Source: Terriglobia bacterium
GTDB taxonomy: Bacteria; Acidobacteriota; Terriglobia; Terriglobales; Acidobacteriaceae
Direction of reading: 5' to 3'
Assembly (NCBI GenBank): GCA_020073385.1
Contig: JAIQFH010000017.1
Coordinates: forward strand, 52,939-116,938
DNA length: 64,000 nucleotides
Shown here: positions 35,419 to 43,812 of the stretch, piece after piece
How the letters are laid out: each line of letters opens with the position of its first letter
Numbering within the stretch: position 1 is the first letter of the stretch
Made by a program: the position numbers and the translations under genes
The notes under the pieces: model-generated
Databases searched by the model: none
Told to the model about the DNA's origin: nothing
Seen by the model: the letters and a program-made list of their open reading frames with translations, nothing else

Positions 35419-37815
35419 ATGGCTGTTCTTACGACTCCAATCCCTGCTGCGACGAAAAACGAAATCCCCGAAAGAACTCTACTGGCGGGCCTGGCGCTGA
35501 CGAGCTTTGCGGCGCTGCTTCTGGAACTGGCGCTGACCCGGCTTTTCTCGGTCGTCCTCTTCTATCACTTCGCGTTTCTGGCGATTTCGATTGCACTCCT
35601 CGGTCTGGGCGCCGGAGGAGTATTCGCGTATCTGCTGAAGAATCGGTTGGCGCAAGTCGCAACTCGCACGCTGGCATCACGACTTTGCATGGCGAATGCC
35701 GCCCTGATTGTTGTGGTGCTCGAGATTGTCCTGCGCGTGCCGGTCGCGCTCAATATTTCCGGAAAGAACTTCCTGCATCTGACTGTTCTCTATCTGGCCG
35801 CTGCTGTTCCGTTCTTTCTCACGGGGCTGCTCTTCTCTGTCGTCTTTGCGCGCGAGACAACGCGCATTCCACGGCTATATGGCGCGGATCTGTGCGGAGG
35901 AGCGTTGGCGTGCTTGGCGATTGTTCCGCTATTGAACTGGCTCGGTGGTCCAAACGCGATTCTTGTGGCCGGAATCTCCTTGGCTGCGGCCGCCATCATC
36001 TGGGCCGAGTCCCGCTCGACCAGGAGAAATGCGGGCTTGCTGGGGCTGGCCTTGGTAGCGCTCACGGCTGCGAATTATTCAGGACGCCTGATTGACGTGG
36101 TTTACGCCAAAGGGATGTTTCGCGACCCGGCCTGGGTCGAGTTCGCACGCTGGAATGCGCTCTCGCGAGTAGAAGTTGACCGCCAGGGGCAAGCCAAGGC
36201 CATCGTCATCGATGCCGACGCCTCGACTTACATCATGAACGCCGACGTGAAGCAATGGCACGATACCGATTGGGAAAAGAATCTTATGTCGGCACCGCCC
36301 GCCCTGGCCAACGTTCTGCGCCCTCATGGGGACTTTGCGATTATCGGTCCGGGTGGCGGCGTGGATGTGCTTCGTGCGGTAGCGAACGGAAGCGCGAGCG
36401 TCACTGGGATTGAGATCAATCCCATCATCGCGACGACGATTATGCGCGGCCGCTATGCTGAATATGCCCAGCATCTCTATGAACGGCCGGATGTGCACAT
36501 ACAGGTCACCGATGGACGCTCATTTCTGCGCGCGAGCCCGGAGCGTTTTGATGTCGTGCAGATGACGCTGGTCGACACCTGGGCGTCGACGGCTGCCGGA
36601 GCATTCGCTCTCAGCGAGAACAATCTGTACACGGAGGAAGCGTTCCGCGAATATTTTGACCATCTCAAACCGGACGGCATGATCGCCATCACTCGCTGGG
36701 AATTTCAGCAACCTCGCGAAGCGTTGCGCGTGGTAGCCGTCGCTATGCAGGCGCTGCACCGCCTGGGAGTCGCCAATCCAGCCCGCAATTTCATCGTGAC
36801 CTCGCAGGGGTCGCTCGACGAAGACGGCATTCCTGTCGTGGTGCTCGCCAAGAAGACGCCCTTTACCTCAGCGGAAGAAGATGCGGTGGCCGAGCACTGC
36901 GATCGTTATTCGGAACTCGACCCTCTTTATCTGCCCACTAATCCTGGGCAGAATCCCTTCTCCGACTTGATCGCCAGTAACGATCCTCACGCTTTTGCGC
37001 GTCAATATGCGTATAACGTCTCGCCGGTGAGCGACAATGCCCCATTCTTTTTTTTCACGCTGAAGCCTGGTCAAATCCTCGGCAATGCGGGCCTGCGCAA
37101 GGGGATTGATTGGAAGGTGAACCTCGGGGTCCTGGTTCTGCTTCTCGTACTCGTTATCTCTGTGGCTGCAGTAATGGCGTTTCTGGTTCTGCCACTGGTG
37201 CTGCGCGGCGGGCGCGTCCGCCAGTCACCGCTTCCGTTGCTTTACTTCATCGCAGTGGGCTTGGGTTATATCCTCGTTGAGATTGCGTTTATTCAGCGCT
37301 TCGTGCTCTTCCTGGGACATCCGACCTATGCATTAACCGTGGTGATTTTTCTGCTGATGATTTCGAGCGGCGCGGGAAGCCTGTTCTCACGGCGCTGGCT
37401 GCCACGGTCGCAGATGGGATGGATTCCTCTCGTGCTCGTGCTTGCGATATTGACGCTCTATGTGTTCTTTCTGCCGGGCCGGCTGTCCTCATGGGTCGGA
37501 TTGGACTTCGGGTATCGGTTGCTGGTCAGCGCAATGCTTCTAATCCCTCTGGGATTCTTGATGGGGATGCCATTTCCTACAGGCTTGCGTGCTCTTGCTG
37601 CGGCTCCGGTGCCTGAATTTCCGACAGATAGCGGACCAACCGAGAATGCGGTGGAATGGGCATGGGCCATGAATGCCGCCGCTAGCGTCTTGGGTTCGGT
37701 GTCGGCAATGGTTATCGCCATCCAGTTTGGGCTCACCGTGACCTTGGCCTGCGGGGCATTTGCCTATGTACTTGCTCTATTCCTCATGCCTGCCCTTCGG
37801 GCGAAAGCAGCCTGA
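35419..37815 (+). CDS. spermidine-synthase-like membrane protein
   Basis: A 798-residue protein in three parts: an N-terminal membrane block of about seven helices (TLLAGLALTSFAALLLELAL, VLFYHFAFLAISIALLGLG), a cytoplasmic methyltransferase-fold domain like spermidine synthase (about 285-500, with DFAIIGPGGGVDVLRAV and GIEINPIIATTI), and a C-terminal membrane block. Such fusions occur in many environmental bacteria. The polyamine role is not proven, as the D-x-x-D/Y residues of true aminopropyl transferases are not obvious. It is a single gene; the start has no Shine-Dalgarno. Confidence 0.8.
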   Translation: MAVLTTPIPAATKNEIPERTLLAGLALTSFAALLLELALTRLFSVVLFYHFAFLAISIALLGLGAGGVFAYLLKNRLAQVATRTLASRLCMANAALIVVVLEIVLRVPVALNISGKNFLHLTVLYLAAAVPFFLTGLLFSVVFARETTRIPRLYGADLCGGALACLAIVPLLNWLGGPNAILVAGISLAAAAIIWAESRSTRRNAGLLGLALVALTAANYSGRLIDVVYAKGMFRDPAWVEFARWNALSRVEVDRQGQAKAIVIDADASTYIMNADVKQWHDTDWEKNLMSAPPALANVLRPHGDFAIIGPGGGVDVLRAVANGSASVTGIEINPIIATTIMRGRYAEYAQHLYERPDVHIQVTDGRSFLRASPERFDVVQMTLVDTWASTAAGAFALSENNLYTEEAFREYFDHLKPDGMIAITRWEFQQPREALRVVAVAMQALHRLGVANPARNFIVTSQGSLDEDGIPVVVLAKKTPFTSAEEDAVAEHCDRYSELDPLYLPTNPGQNPFSDLIASNDPHAFARQYAYNVSPVSDNAPFFFFTLKPGQILGNAGLRKGIDWKVNLGVLVLLLVLVISVAAVMAFLVLPLVLRGGRVRQSPLPLLYFIAVGLGYILVEIAFIQRFVLFLGHPTYALTVVIFLLMISSGAGSLFSRRWLPRSQMGWIPLVLVLAILTLYVFFLPGRLSSWVGLDFGYRLLVSAMLLIPLGFLMGMPFPTGLRALAAAPVPEFPTDSGPTENAVEWAWAMNAAASVLGSVSAMVIAIQFGLTVTLACGAFAYVLALFLMPALRAKAA

Positions 37816-37930
37816 ACGGTGCGCTGATTTTGTTATCATGCTGCGGTGGGCGTGCAGCGAGGAAACGCACAATCTGAGCCGTTGCGGTACCCTTTGCATC
37901 CCATCCTAACTGGCGTCATGAGGGAGTCCT

Positions 37931-39010
37931 TTGCCTAGCCAGAAGCAGCTCAAGTGGTCGGAACTGCGCGTTGGGATCACGGTCATCATCGCCAGCCTGA
38001 CCCTCGGATTTCTTCTGTTTCTTATGTCCGGGACTTCCGGCCTGTTGACCAAAAGGATCACGGTCAAATCCTACTTCGACAATGCAGAGGGCTTGCGCAT
38101 TGGGGCTCCGGTACGATTGAACGGGGTTGATATCGGAAACGCCACCCACGTCAGCATCGTGACCTCCAAAGATAAACAGCTCACTCCGGTCGAAGTGACG
38201 ATGAAGATCAGTACCAAGTACCATGACGCGCTGCGGCGGGACTCAGTGGTCTCTCTCGAAACGGCTGGAGTTCTTGGCGAAACCTTTCTGGATATCGATA
38301 GCTCGCAGGCGATCGGAGGACTCCTGCAGGACGGGGACACGCTGCCCACTCAGGTCCATCCGGACTTCAATCAGGTCGTACGCGCCAGCCAGAGTACGCT
38401 GCAAAACATGGACGCCCTGCTGAAGCGCGCCGACCGCATCCTGGCGTTTGCGGAAAGCGGCAAGGGATCACTCGGAAAATTGATCTACGACCCAACGCTC
38501 TACAACCGCTTTTCCGTGACCGTGGCGGATTTTCAGAAGATCGTCGAGCAGGTTGGAAATGGTGAAGGTAGCCTTGGGCGGCTGATCAGCCGTAATGATG
38601 CTTACGAAAAATTCATGAACACCCTCGACAAGTTGAACGGCGTCATCGACGACATGCAGCAAGGCAAAGGAACGGCCGGGAAGTTCCTGAAGGATCCCTC
38701 TCTGTACAACAACACGAATGACACGATCGCTAATCTGAAGAAGATCACGGATGATATCAACGCCGGCAAAGGAACGATTGGGAAGCTCGCGAAGGATGAG
38801 GAACTGGCCAAGAAGCTCGACACCACGCTCACGAAATTGTCAGAGCTGACGACGCAGTTGGAAGCCGGCCAGGGTAGCGCCGGCAAGTTCTTCAAAGAGG
38901 ACACGCTTTACAACAACGCGAACGACATGTTGACCGAGACCCGGAATTTGATGAGGGCAATCCGGGAAAATCCCAAGAAGTACTTGAGCATTAAGCTGCA
39001 CATCTTCTGA
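37931..39010 (+). CDS. MlaD/MCE-family lipid-transport protein with tandem repeats
   Basis: A 359-residue protein: one membrane helix (about 16-36), an MCE domain (about 42-125, VKSYFDNAEGLRIGAPVRLNG, VSLETAGVLGETFLDI), then about five copies of a 35-40-residue repeat whose core is G-x-G-(S/T)-x-G-(K/R)-x2 followed by D-x2-LYN (GKGSLGKLIYDPTLYN, GKGTAGKFLKDPSLYN, GQGSAGKFFKEDTLYN). MCE proteins carry lipids between membranes. The repeats may extend the coiled barrel. TTG start with GAGGGAG before it. No MlaE/F genes are next to it. Confidence 0.9.
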   Translation: MPSQKQLKWSELRVGITVIIASLTLGFLLFLMSGTSGLLTKRITVKSYFDNAEGLRIGAPVRLNGVDIGNATHVSIVTSKDKQLTPVEVTMKISTKYHDALRRDSVVSLETAGVLGETFLDIDSSQAIGGLLQDGDTLPTQVHPDFNQVVRASQSTLQNMDALLKRADRILAFAESGKGSLGKLIYDPTLYNRFSVTVADFQKIVEQVGNGEGSLGRLISRNDAYEKFMNTLDKLNGVIDDMQQGKGTAGKFLKDPSLYNNTNDTIANLKKITDDINAGKGTIGKLAKDEELAKKLDTTLTKLSELTTQLEAGQGSAGKFFKEDTLYNNANDMLTETRNLMRAIRENPKKYLSIKLHIF

Positions 39011-39023
39011 TCGGCGCACGCGA

Positions 39024-39323
39024 TCAGTGCTCGCCAATTCCGAACACCGCTCCCAGCATTAAAATAACCAGCACTCCCAGCGAGATGTAGCCATACCTGT
39101 AGTCCTTTTCCCGGAAGAAAAGGAAGCAGGCCACGATCACGCGCACGACTGGCGTGGCCAGCATGAGCAGCACTCCGGCCCGTTCGATCTCGAGTGGCAT
39201 GGCTCCCTTCACGAGGAAGCCGGCGATCAGGCCGGTCAGCATGATGAAGAAGCAACTGAAGGCGCCGACGCGCAGCACAAACGCCACGATGCGGTCGAAC
39301 GAGGGTTCGCGCTGCTGGCTCAC
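39024..39323 (-). CDS. DUF1634 small membrane protein
   Basis: A 99-residue protein with three membrane helices (FDRIVAFVLRVGAFSCFFIM, GVLLMLATPVVRVIVACFLF, ISLGVLVILMLGAVFG), matching DUF1634. It is often coupled with TauE/SafE permeases. GTG start overlaps the TGA of the upstream tauE gene by four bases, so translation is coupled. Confidence 0.88.
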   Translation of the reverse strand: MSQQREPSFDRIVAFVLRVGAFSCFFIMLTGLIAGFLVKGAMPLEIERAGVLLMLATPVVRVIVACFLFFREKDYRYGYISLGVLVILMLGAVFGIGEH

Positions 39324-40120
39324 AGTCCCCCCTGCAGAAGATGGAGGACCAGGTGTCCGGCAAGGTACAACATCACAGCCACCAGCAAGTACATGACGAT
39401 CCTGGTATGGACGCGCGGAGCCAGACGCGCGCCGAGAAGAGATCCCAGAAACACTCCCACAGCAAGCGGTGCGGCGATTTGCGGCTGAATATCGCCGCGG
39501 CGGTAATAGACGAGCGCGCTGGCGGCCGCAGTCACGCCGATCATAAAGTTCGAGGTGGCCGTCGCCACCATGAGCGGCACGTTCATGAAGATGAACATGA
39601 CCGGAACCTTGATCGGTCCGCCACCGATTCCCAACAGGCCTGAGAGGGCGCCAGCAATCAGGGAGGCGCCGAGTCCGAGCGGATAGCGTTGAGGCTCATA
39701 GGGAGGAATGACGACATCGCCATTCAGCGCGGGAGTTGTATCCTCGTCTGGATTGGCCTTGCCGCGTTTGCTCAAGATCATGATTGAGCTGTAGATAAGA
39801 AATGCGGCGAACAGTCCTTCGAGCGCGCTGCGATTGAAATAGCCTACGAGGTATGCCATGACTGCGGCACCCAGGGAAGTCGCCAGTTCGAGCGTCATTC
39901 CCAATCGGATATCGGTTGTGTGCCGCTGCAGGTGAACGGAAGAACTCGCCGCTGAGGTTGTGATGACCGCGACCAGGCTGGTGCCAATGGCTTGACGGAT
40001 CGGGATGCCAAAGTGAAGGGCAAGGATGGGCGTGAGCAGAACCCCGCCCCCGATGCCGGTGAGAGCACCAAGCAAGCCGGCGACGAAACCAAAAATCACC
40101 AGCAGGAGAGTGGTTAACAT
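39320..40120 (-). CDS. TauE/SafE-family anion exporter
   Basis: A 266-residue membrane protein of the TSUP family with about eight helices. It has the family pattern GLLGALTGIGGGVLLTPILA in the first half and AGALSGLLGIGGGPIKVPVM in the second, the two inverted repeats of the fold. Substrates in the family include sulfite, sulfoacetate and other organosulfur anions; none can be assigned. It is followed by the overlapping DUF1634 gene. Confidence 0.92.
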   Translation of the reverse strand: MLTTLLLVIFGFVAGLLGALTGIGGGVLLTPILALHFGIPIRQAIGTSLVAVITTSAASSSVHLQRHTTDIRLGMTLELATSLGAAVMAYLVGYFNRSALEGLFAAFLIYSSIMILSKRGKANPDEDTTPALNGDVVIPPYEPQRYPLGLGASLIAGALSGLLGIGGGPIKVPVMFIFMNVPLMVATATSNFMIGVTAAASALVYYRRGDIQPQIAAPLAVGVFLGSLLGARLAPRVHTRIVMYLLVAVMLYLAGHLVLHLLQGGL

Positions 40121-40222
40121 GCAGGCACTCCCCCATTGCCGAGTTGCTCGATGGAGATACTAACCCTGGAAGCCGTGATCTTGAGGAATGCCACGTGGGC
40201 GGGAAAACCCCTCCACCGCAAC

Positions 40223-41143
40223 TTACGACACCGCCCGCGGCGACGCAGTAGCGTCCGCTTGCTCGTGCGCGTGGTAGCTGGAACGTACCATCGGTCCAGA
40301 CTCAACATGGCGGAACCCGAAGCGGAGAGCCTCATTCCGCAAGTAAACAAACTCGTCAGGCGTGTAGAAACGCGCGATCGGAAGGTGATCTTTCGAAGGA
40401 CGCAGATATTGGCCGACCGTCAAAATATCGACGCCTCGCGTCCCAAGATCGCGGAATACCTCAACCAGTTCTTCGCTCGATTCACCGAGGCCGACCATCA
40501 CCCCGCTTTTGGTGACCATGCCGGGCGAGAATTTCTTGGCATTTTCCAGCAGGGTCAAGGTGCGTTCATAGCGAGCGCCTGACCGGACGGCGCGATAGAG
40601 CCGTGGCACAGTTTCGGTGTTGTGGTTCAAGACATCAGGCTTGGCTTCGAGCACGATGCGCAGCGATTCTTCCAGTCCCTGGAAATCGGGGATCAGAACT
40701 TCAATCCTGCAATCTGGCGTCAGCTCGCGGATCGCGCGGATCGTCTCGGCGAAAATCCGGGCGCTGCCAATGTTGTCGTCGTCGCGGTTGACGCTGGTGA
40801 CAACCGCGTGTTTCAGCCTGAGGGTGGCAACGGCCTCGGCGACTCGCTGTGGCTCTTCCCAATCGATCGGCTCCGGGCGACCCTTCGGCACCGCGCAAAA
40901 TCCGCAACGGCGGGTGCAAATGTCACCCAGAAGCATGAAGGTCGCAGTCTTGTGGTTCCAGCATTCGCCGATATTGGGACACTGAGCCGATTCGCAGACT
41001 GTGTGCAAGCCGAGCCCACGGGCGAGTTTCTTCAGATTGTGGAAGTTATCTCCCACGGGAGCTTTCGCACGCAACCATGTGGGCTTCGGTGCGCGTGGTG
41101 GTGGAGAAATCTCAATCTGAATGAGTTGGAAGGAGCCGGCCAT
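40223..41143 (-). CDS. lipA: lipoyl synthase
   Basis: A 306-residue radical-SAM enzyme that inserts two sulfur atoms into the octanoyl chain. The auxiliary cluster motif CESAQCPNIGECW and the radical-SAM motif CTRRCGFCAV are both intact, as is the late SSYHAHEQ region. The length is normal. It follows recG in the same direction by 24 bases and has its own -10-like box. lipB is not in the window. Confidence 0.97.
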   Translation of the reverse strand: MAGSFQLIQIEISPPPRAPKPTWLRAKAPVGDNFHNLKKLARGLGLHTVCESAQCPNIGECWNHKTATFMLLGDICTRRCGFCAVPKGRPEPIDWEEPQRVAEAVATLRLKHAVVTSVNRDDDNIGSARIFAETIRAIRELTPDCRIEVLIPDFQGLEESLRIVLEAKPDVLNHNTETVPRLYRAVRSGARYERTLTLLENAKKFSPGMVTKSGVMVGLGESSEELVEVFRDLGTRGVDILTVGQYLRPSKDHLPIARFYTPDEFVYLRNEALRFGFRHVESGPMVRSSYHAHEQADATASPRAVS

Positions 41144-41150
41144 CCTTTTG

Positions 41151-41156
41151 ATTCTA
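41151..41156 (-). promoter_or_regulatory. candidate -10 box TAGAAT of lipA
   Basis: On the minus strand TAGAAT ends seven bases before the lipA ATG, with AAAAGG between. It lies in the 24-base gap after recG. Confidence 0.4.
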
Positions 41157-41167
41157 TCAAACCAAGA

Positions 41168-43384
41168 TCAACCGACTTCGACCAGACCGTAGGTATGCTG
41201 CCAGCGGGCACGCATTTCCACGAGAGCACGGCTGATTTCCTCCGAGGATATTTCTGAATTGGGGCCGGCGAGCACGGCCGCCGCCTCTCGTTTTGCAGCC
41301 TCGAGCAACTGGGCATCACGGATGATGTTGGCGACCCGGAAATCGGGCATCCCGGCCTGACGTGTGCCGAAAAATTCTCCGGGACCGCGCAGTTCCAGAT
41401 CAAGTTCTGCGATCTTAAAGCCGTCGTTCGTGTCGACCATGGCCTGGAGTCTGCGCTGGCCTTCTTCTGTGACTTTGCCCCCGGTCATCAGCACACAATA
41501 CGATTTCGCCGCGCCGCGCCCGATGCGTCCGCGCAACTGATGCAACTGCGCCAGACCGAAGCGTTCGGCGTGCTCGATCACCATGACAGTCGCATTGGGG
41601 ACGTCGACACCTACTTCGATCACCGTGGTTGCGACCAAAATATGCAACTCGCCCCTTTGGAACATGCGCATGACCTGATCTTTCAAGTCTGCATCGAGGC
41701 GTCCGTGGAGCAATCCCACTTTCAGGTCGGCAAACACGTTGCTACTGAGGTCGCGATACATCTTGATCGCAGCCTTCAGCTCGCTTTCTTCATTCTCTGC
41801 AATCACGGGATACACGATGTAGGCCTGATGCCCGGCCGCCACCTGCTTCCGCACAAAGTCCCAGACCTTCGTCGACTGATCATCGGTGACCTGCTTCGTG
41901 ATGATGGGCGTACGCCCGGGTGGGAGTTGATCGAGAACGCTGAGATCGAGGTCGCCATACAGTGTCAGCGCGAGGGTGCGAGGTATGGGAGTCGCGGTCA
42001 TCACCAGAACGTCAGGCTCGCTGGTCTGTGGTCTGCTAGCCTCGCGGCGCTCGGCCGGACGGCCGATGGCGGCCGTCCCCACATTGGCCTCATCAGTCCC
42101 ATCCCCTGATTTCTTCATCAACTTCAGCCGCTGCATCACTCCGAAGCGGTGTTGTTCATCGACGATGACCAGCCCCAGCTTTGCGAACTCGACTTTTTCT
42201 TGTAGCAGAGCGTGCGTTCCGATAATCAGTTGCGCACTGCCTTGCGCAATATGACGCCGGATTTCGCGTTTACGGTCGGTCTCGAGGGACCCAGTCAGCA
42301 AGACGATGCGGTAGCCGGCGTTTTCCAGAATTCGCCTAGCGGAAAAGTAATGCTGCTGCGCCAGAATCTCCGTTGGCGCCATTAGGGCGACCTGATACCC
42401 GTTCTCGATGGCGATGATTGCCGCTTCGAAACTTACGATCGTCTTGCCCGACCCGACGTCTCCCTGCAGCAAACGCCGCATGGGATAGGGCTTTTCCATG
42501 TCGGCGGCGATTTCTTTCAAGACCCGTTTCTGGGCAGCGGTGGGATGAAAAGGCAGAATCTTTTTAATGGACGAGCGCACCCGATCCTCGAGTTGGAAAG
42601 CGATTCCGGTCTGCGCTTTCAGTTGACGCCGCTTCAACTCCAATCCCAGTTCCACAAAGAACAGTTCGTCGAAGATCATCCGGATGTGCGCCGGAGTTCG
42701 AGAAGATTGGAGGTCAGAGAGGCTCTCGCCCGGGTCAGGCCAATGCACATTCCACAGAGCAGCCCGCGGCGAGATCAGGCCCAGGTGGGAGCGCACAGCG
42801 GCGGGAATAGGGTCGGCGAATTCAGGCGTGAGGTTGTCGAGGGCCGTGCGGATGATCCTGCGAAACCAGCGAGGAGTAACGCGCCCGGCGGCTTCATAGA
42901 TAGGAACGATGCGGCCGATCTCGAGCGATTCTGCAGCCTTTTTGCCCGTTTCGGTCGAACCGGATTCAGTCGGATCTCCCAGCAGTTCAAATTGTGGCTG
43001 AATGATTTGCAGTTCCCGGGTTCGCTGATCCTCTTCGACTTTCCCGTACAGGGCAATCATCTGTCCTGGCTTGAATTTGTCTTGCAGGTATGTCGCATTG
43101 AACCAGAGACAGCGCAGACGGGCCCGCCCCTGCCCTATCGTGAGCTGAAAAATGGGTTTGCTCCGCGTCCGGAACAGCCCGGAGTTACGCACCTCGCCGA
43201 TTACGCTGGCCATCTCCCCGGGACGCAATTCCGAGATTCCACGCGGGTTCAGCCGGTCTTCATAGCGAAAAGGAAGATAATGGAGCAGGTCGCCGACAGT
43301 GTGGATCCCCTTGGCAGCCAAGACCTCGGCAATACGCGGTCCAACGCCTTTGACATATTGAACCGGGGTGGAAAGTTCAAGCAT
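41168..43384 (-). CDS. recG: ATP-dependent DNA helicase RecG with in-frame palindrome insertion
   Basis: A 738-residue helicase that reverses stalled forks and processes Holliday junctions. The N-terminal wedge/OB part (VQYVKGVGPRIAEVLAAKGI, GRARLRCLWFNATYL) and the helicase motifs GDVGSGKTIVSFEAA, DEQHRFGVMQR, MTATPIPRTLALTLYGDLD, ATTVIEVGVDVPNATVMVIE and QLHQLRGRIGRG are all present. Between MQRLKLMKKSG and DVLVMTATPIP is an extra segment of about 25 residues containing GTAAIGRPAERREA, encoded by a family A palindrome at 42044-42082. I chose ATG 43384 (MLELSTPVQYVKGVG); upstream frame has no homology. Confidence 0.95.
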   Translation of the reverse strand: MLELSTPVQYVKGVGPRIAEVLAAKGIHTVGDLLHYLPFRYEDRLNPRGISELRPGEMASVIGEVRNSGLFRTRSKPIFQLTIGQGRARLRCLWFNATYLQDKFKPGQMIALYGKVEEDQRTRELQIIQPQFELLGDPTESGSTETGKKAAESLEIGRIVPIYEAAGRVTPRWFRRIIRTALDNLTPEFADPIPAAVRSHLGLISPRAALWNVHWPDPGESLSDLQSSRTPAHIRMIFDELFFVELGLELKRRQLKAQTGIAFQLEDRVRSSIKKILPFHPTAAQKRVLKEIAADMEKPYPMRRLLQGDVGSGKTIVSFEAAIIAIENGYQVALMAPTEILAQQHYFSARRILENAGYRIVLLTGSLETDRKREIRRHIAQGSAQLIIGTHALLQEKVEFAKLGLVIVDEQHRFGVMQRLKLMKKSGDGTDEANVGTAAIGRPAERREASRPQTSEPDVLVMTATPIPRTLALTLYGDLDLSVLDQLPPGRTPIITKQVTDDQSTKVWDFVRKQVAAGHQAYIVYPVIAENEESELKAAIKMYRDLSSNVFADLKVGLLHGRLDADLKDQVMRMFQRGELHILVATTVIEVGVDVPNATVMVIEHAERFGLAQLHQLRGRIGRGAAKSYCVLMTGGKVTEEGQRRLQAMVDTNDGFKIAELDLELRGPGEFFGTRQAGMPDFRVANIIRDAQLLEAAKREAAAVLAGPNSEISSEEISRALVEMRARWQHTYGLVEVG
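42044..42082. repeat. family A palindrome inside recG
   Basis: GCGGCGCTCGGCCGGACGGC and CGATGGCGGCCGTCCCCACA. Read on the minus strand as VGTAAIGRPAERR in frame. Nearly the same protein reading as in dus. Confidence 0.8.
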
Positions 43385-43542
43385 GTGCTGAATTCGTGGG
43401 AAAGGCTGCCTTAGGGTACTCCAAGGCGAAAGCTCCAGAAGAATGGTAGCAGGAGTGAATTGTGTCTGGCCGTCTGTGCTAAATCCTCTCAATCGCGGCG
43501 CTCGATCGAGATTTTTTCCGGGAAACCGGAAGGAGCACACAG

Positions 43543-43746
43543 GTGTCTAAACCTTCAGTGCTCGTCAATCTTCTCCAAGCGCTGGTGGCGATCGTCCTCG
43601 GCAACGTTGTGTACTTCCTCTTGCTGCCTTGGCTACCGCCCGGTGCGCGACATCATCGCTTCCAACTCGACCTCGGCACAGTCGTCGACTTCTGGTTCTG
43701 CCTGGTGGCATACGGGTTGATCCGAACCGCCAGAAGATGGCGCTGA
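43543..43746 (+). CDS. small membrane protein, 67 residues
   Basis: A short protein with two membrane segments (LLQALVAIVLGNVVYFLLLP and VVDFWFCLVAYGLI) and a basic C-terminus. AAGGAG lies seven bases before the GTG start, an unusually good ribosome binding site that favours a real gene. No family is recognised. It runs between recG and the GGDEF gene. Confidence 0.65.
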   Translation: MSKPSVLVNLLQALVAIVLGNVVYFLLLPWLPPGARHHRFQLDLGTVVDFWFCLVAYGLIRTARRWR

Positions 43747-43797
43747 TTTGGGACTGACCGTTACTTTCGGAACCTCGGTTGTTACGTCTAGCACAGA

Positions 43798-43803
43798 TAC
43801 AAT
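43798..43803 (+). promoter_or_regulatory. candidate -10 box TACAAT of the GGDEF gene (leaderless)
   Basis: TACAAT ends nine bases before ATG 43813, with no Shine-Dalgarno. Confidence 0.5.
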
Positions 43804-43812
43804 CCCTTTGAA

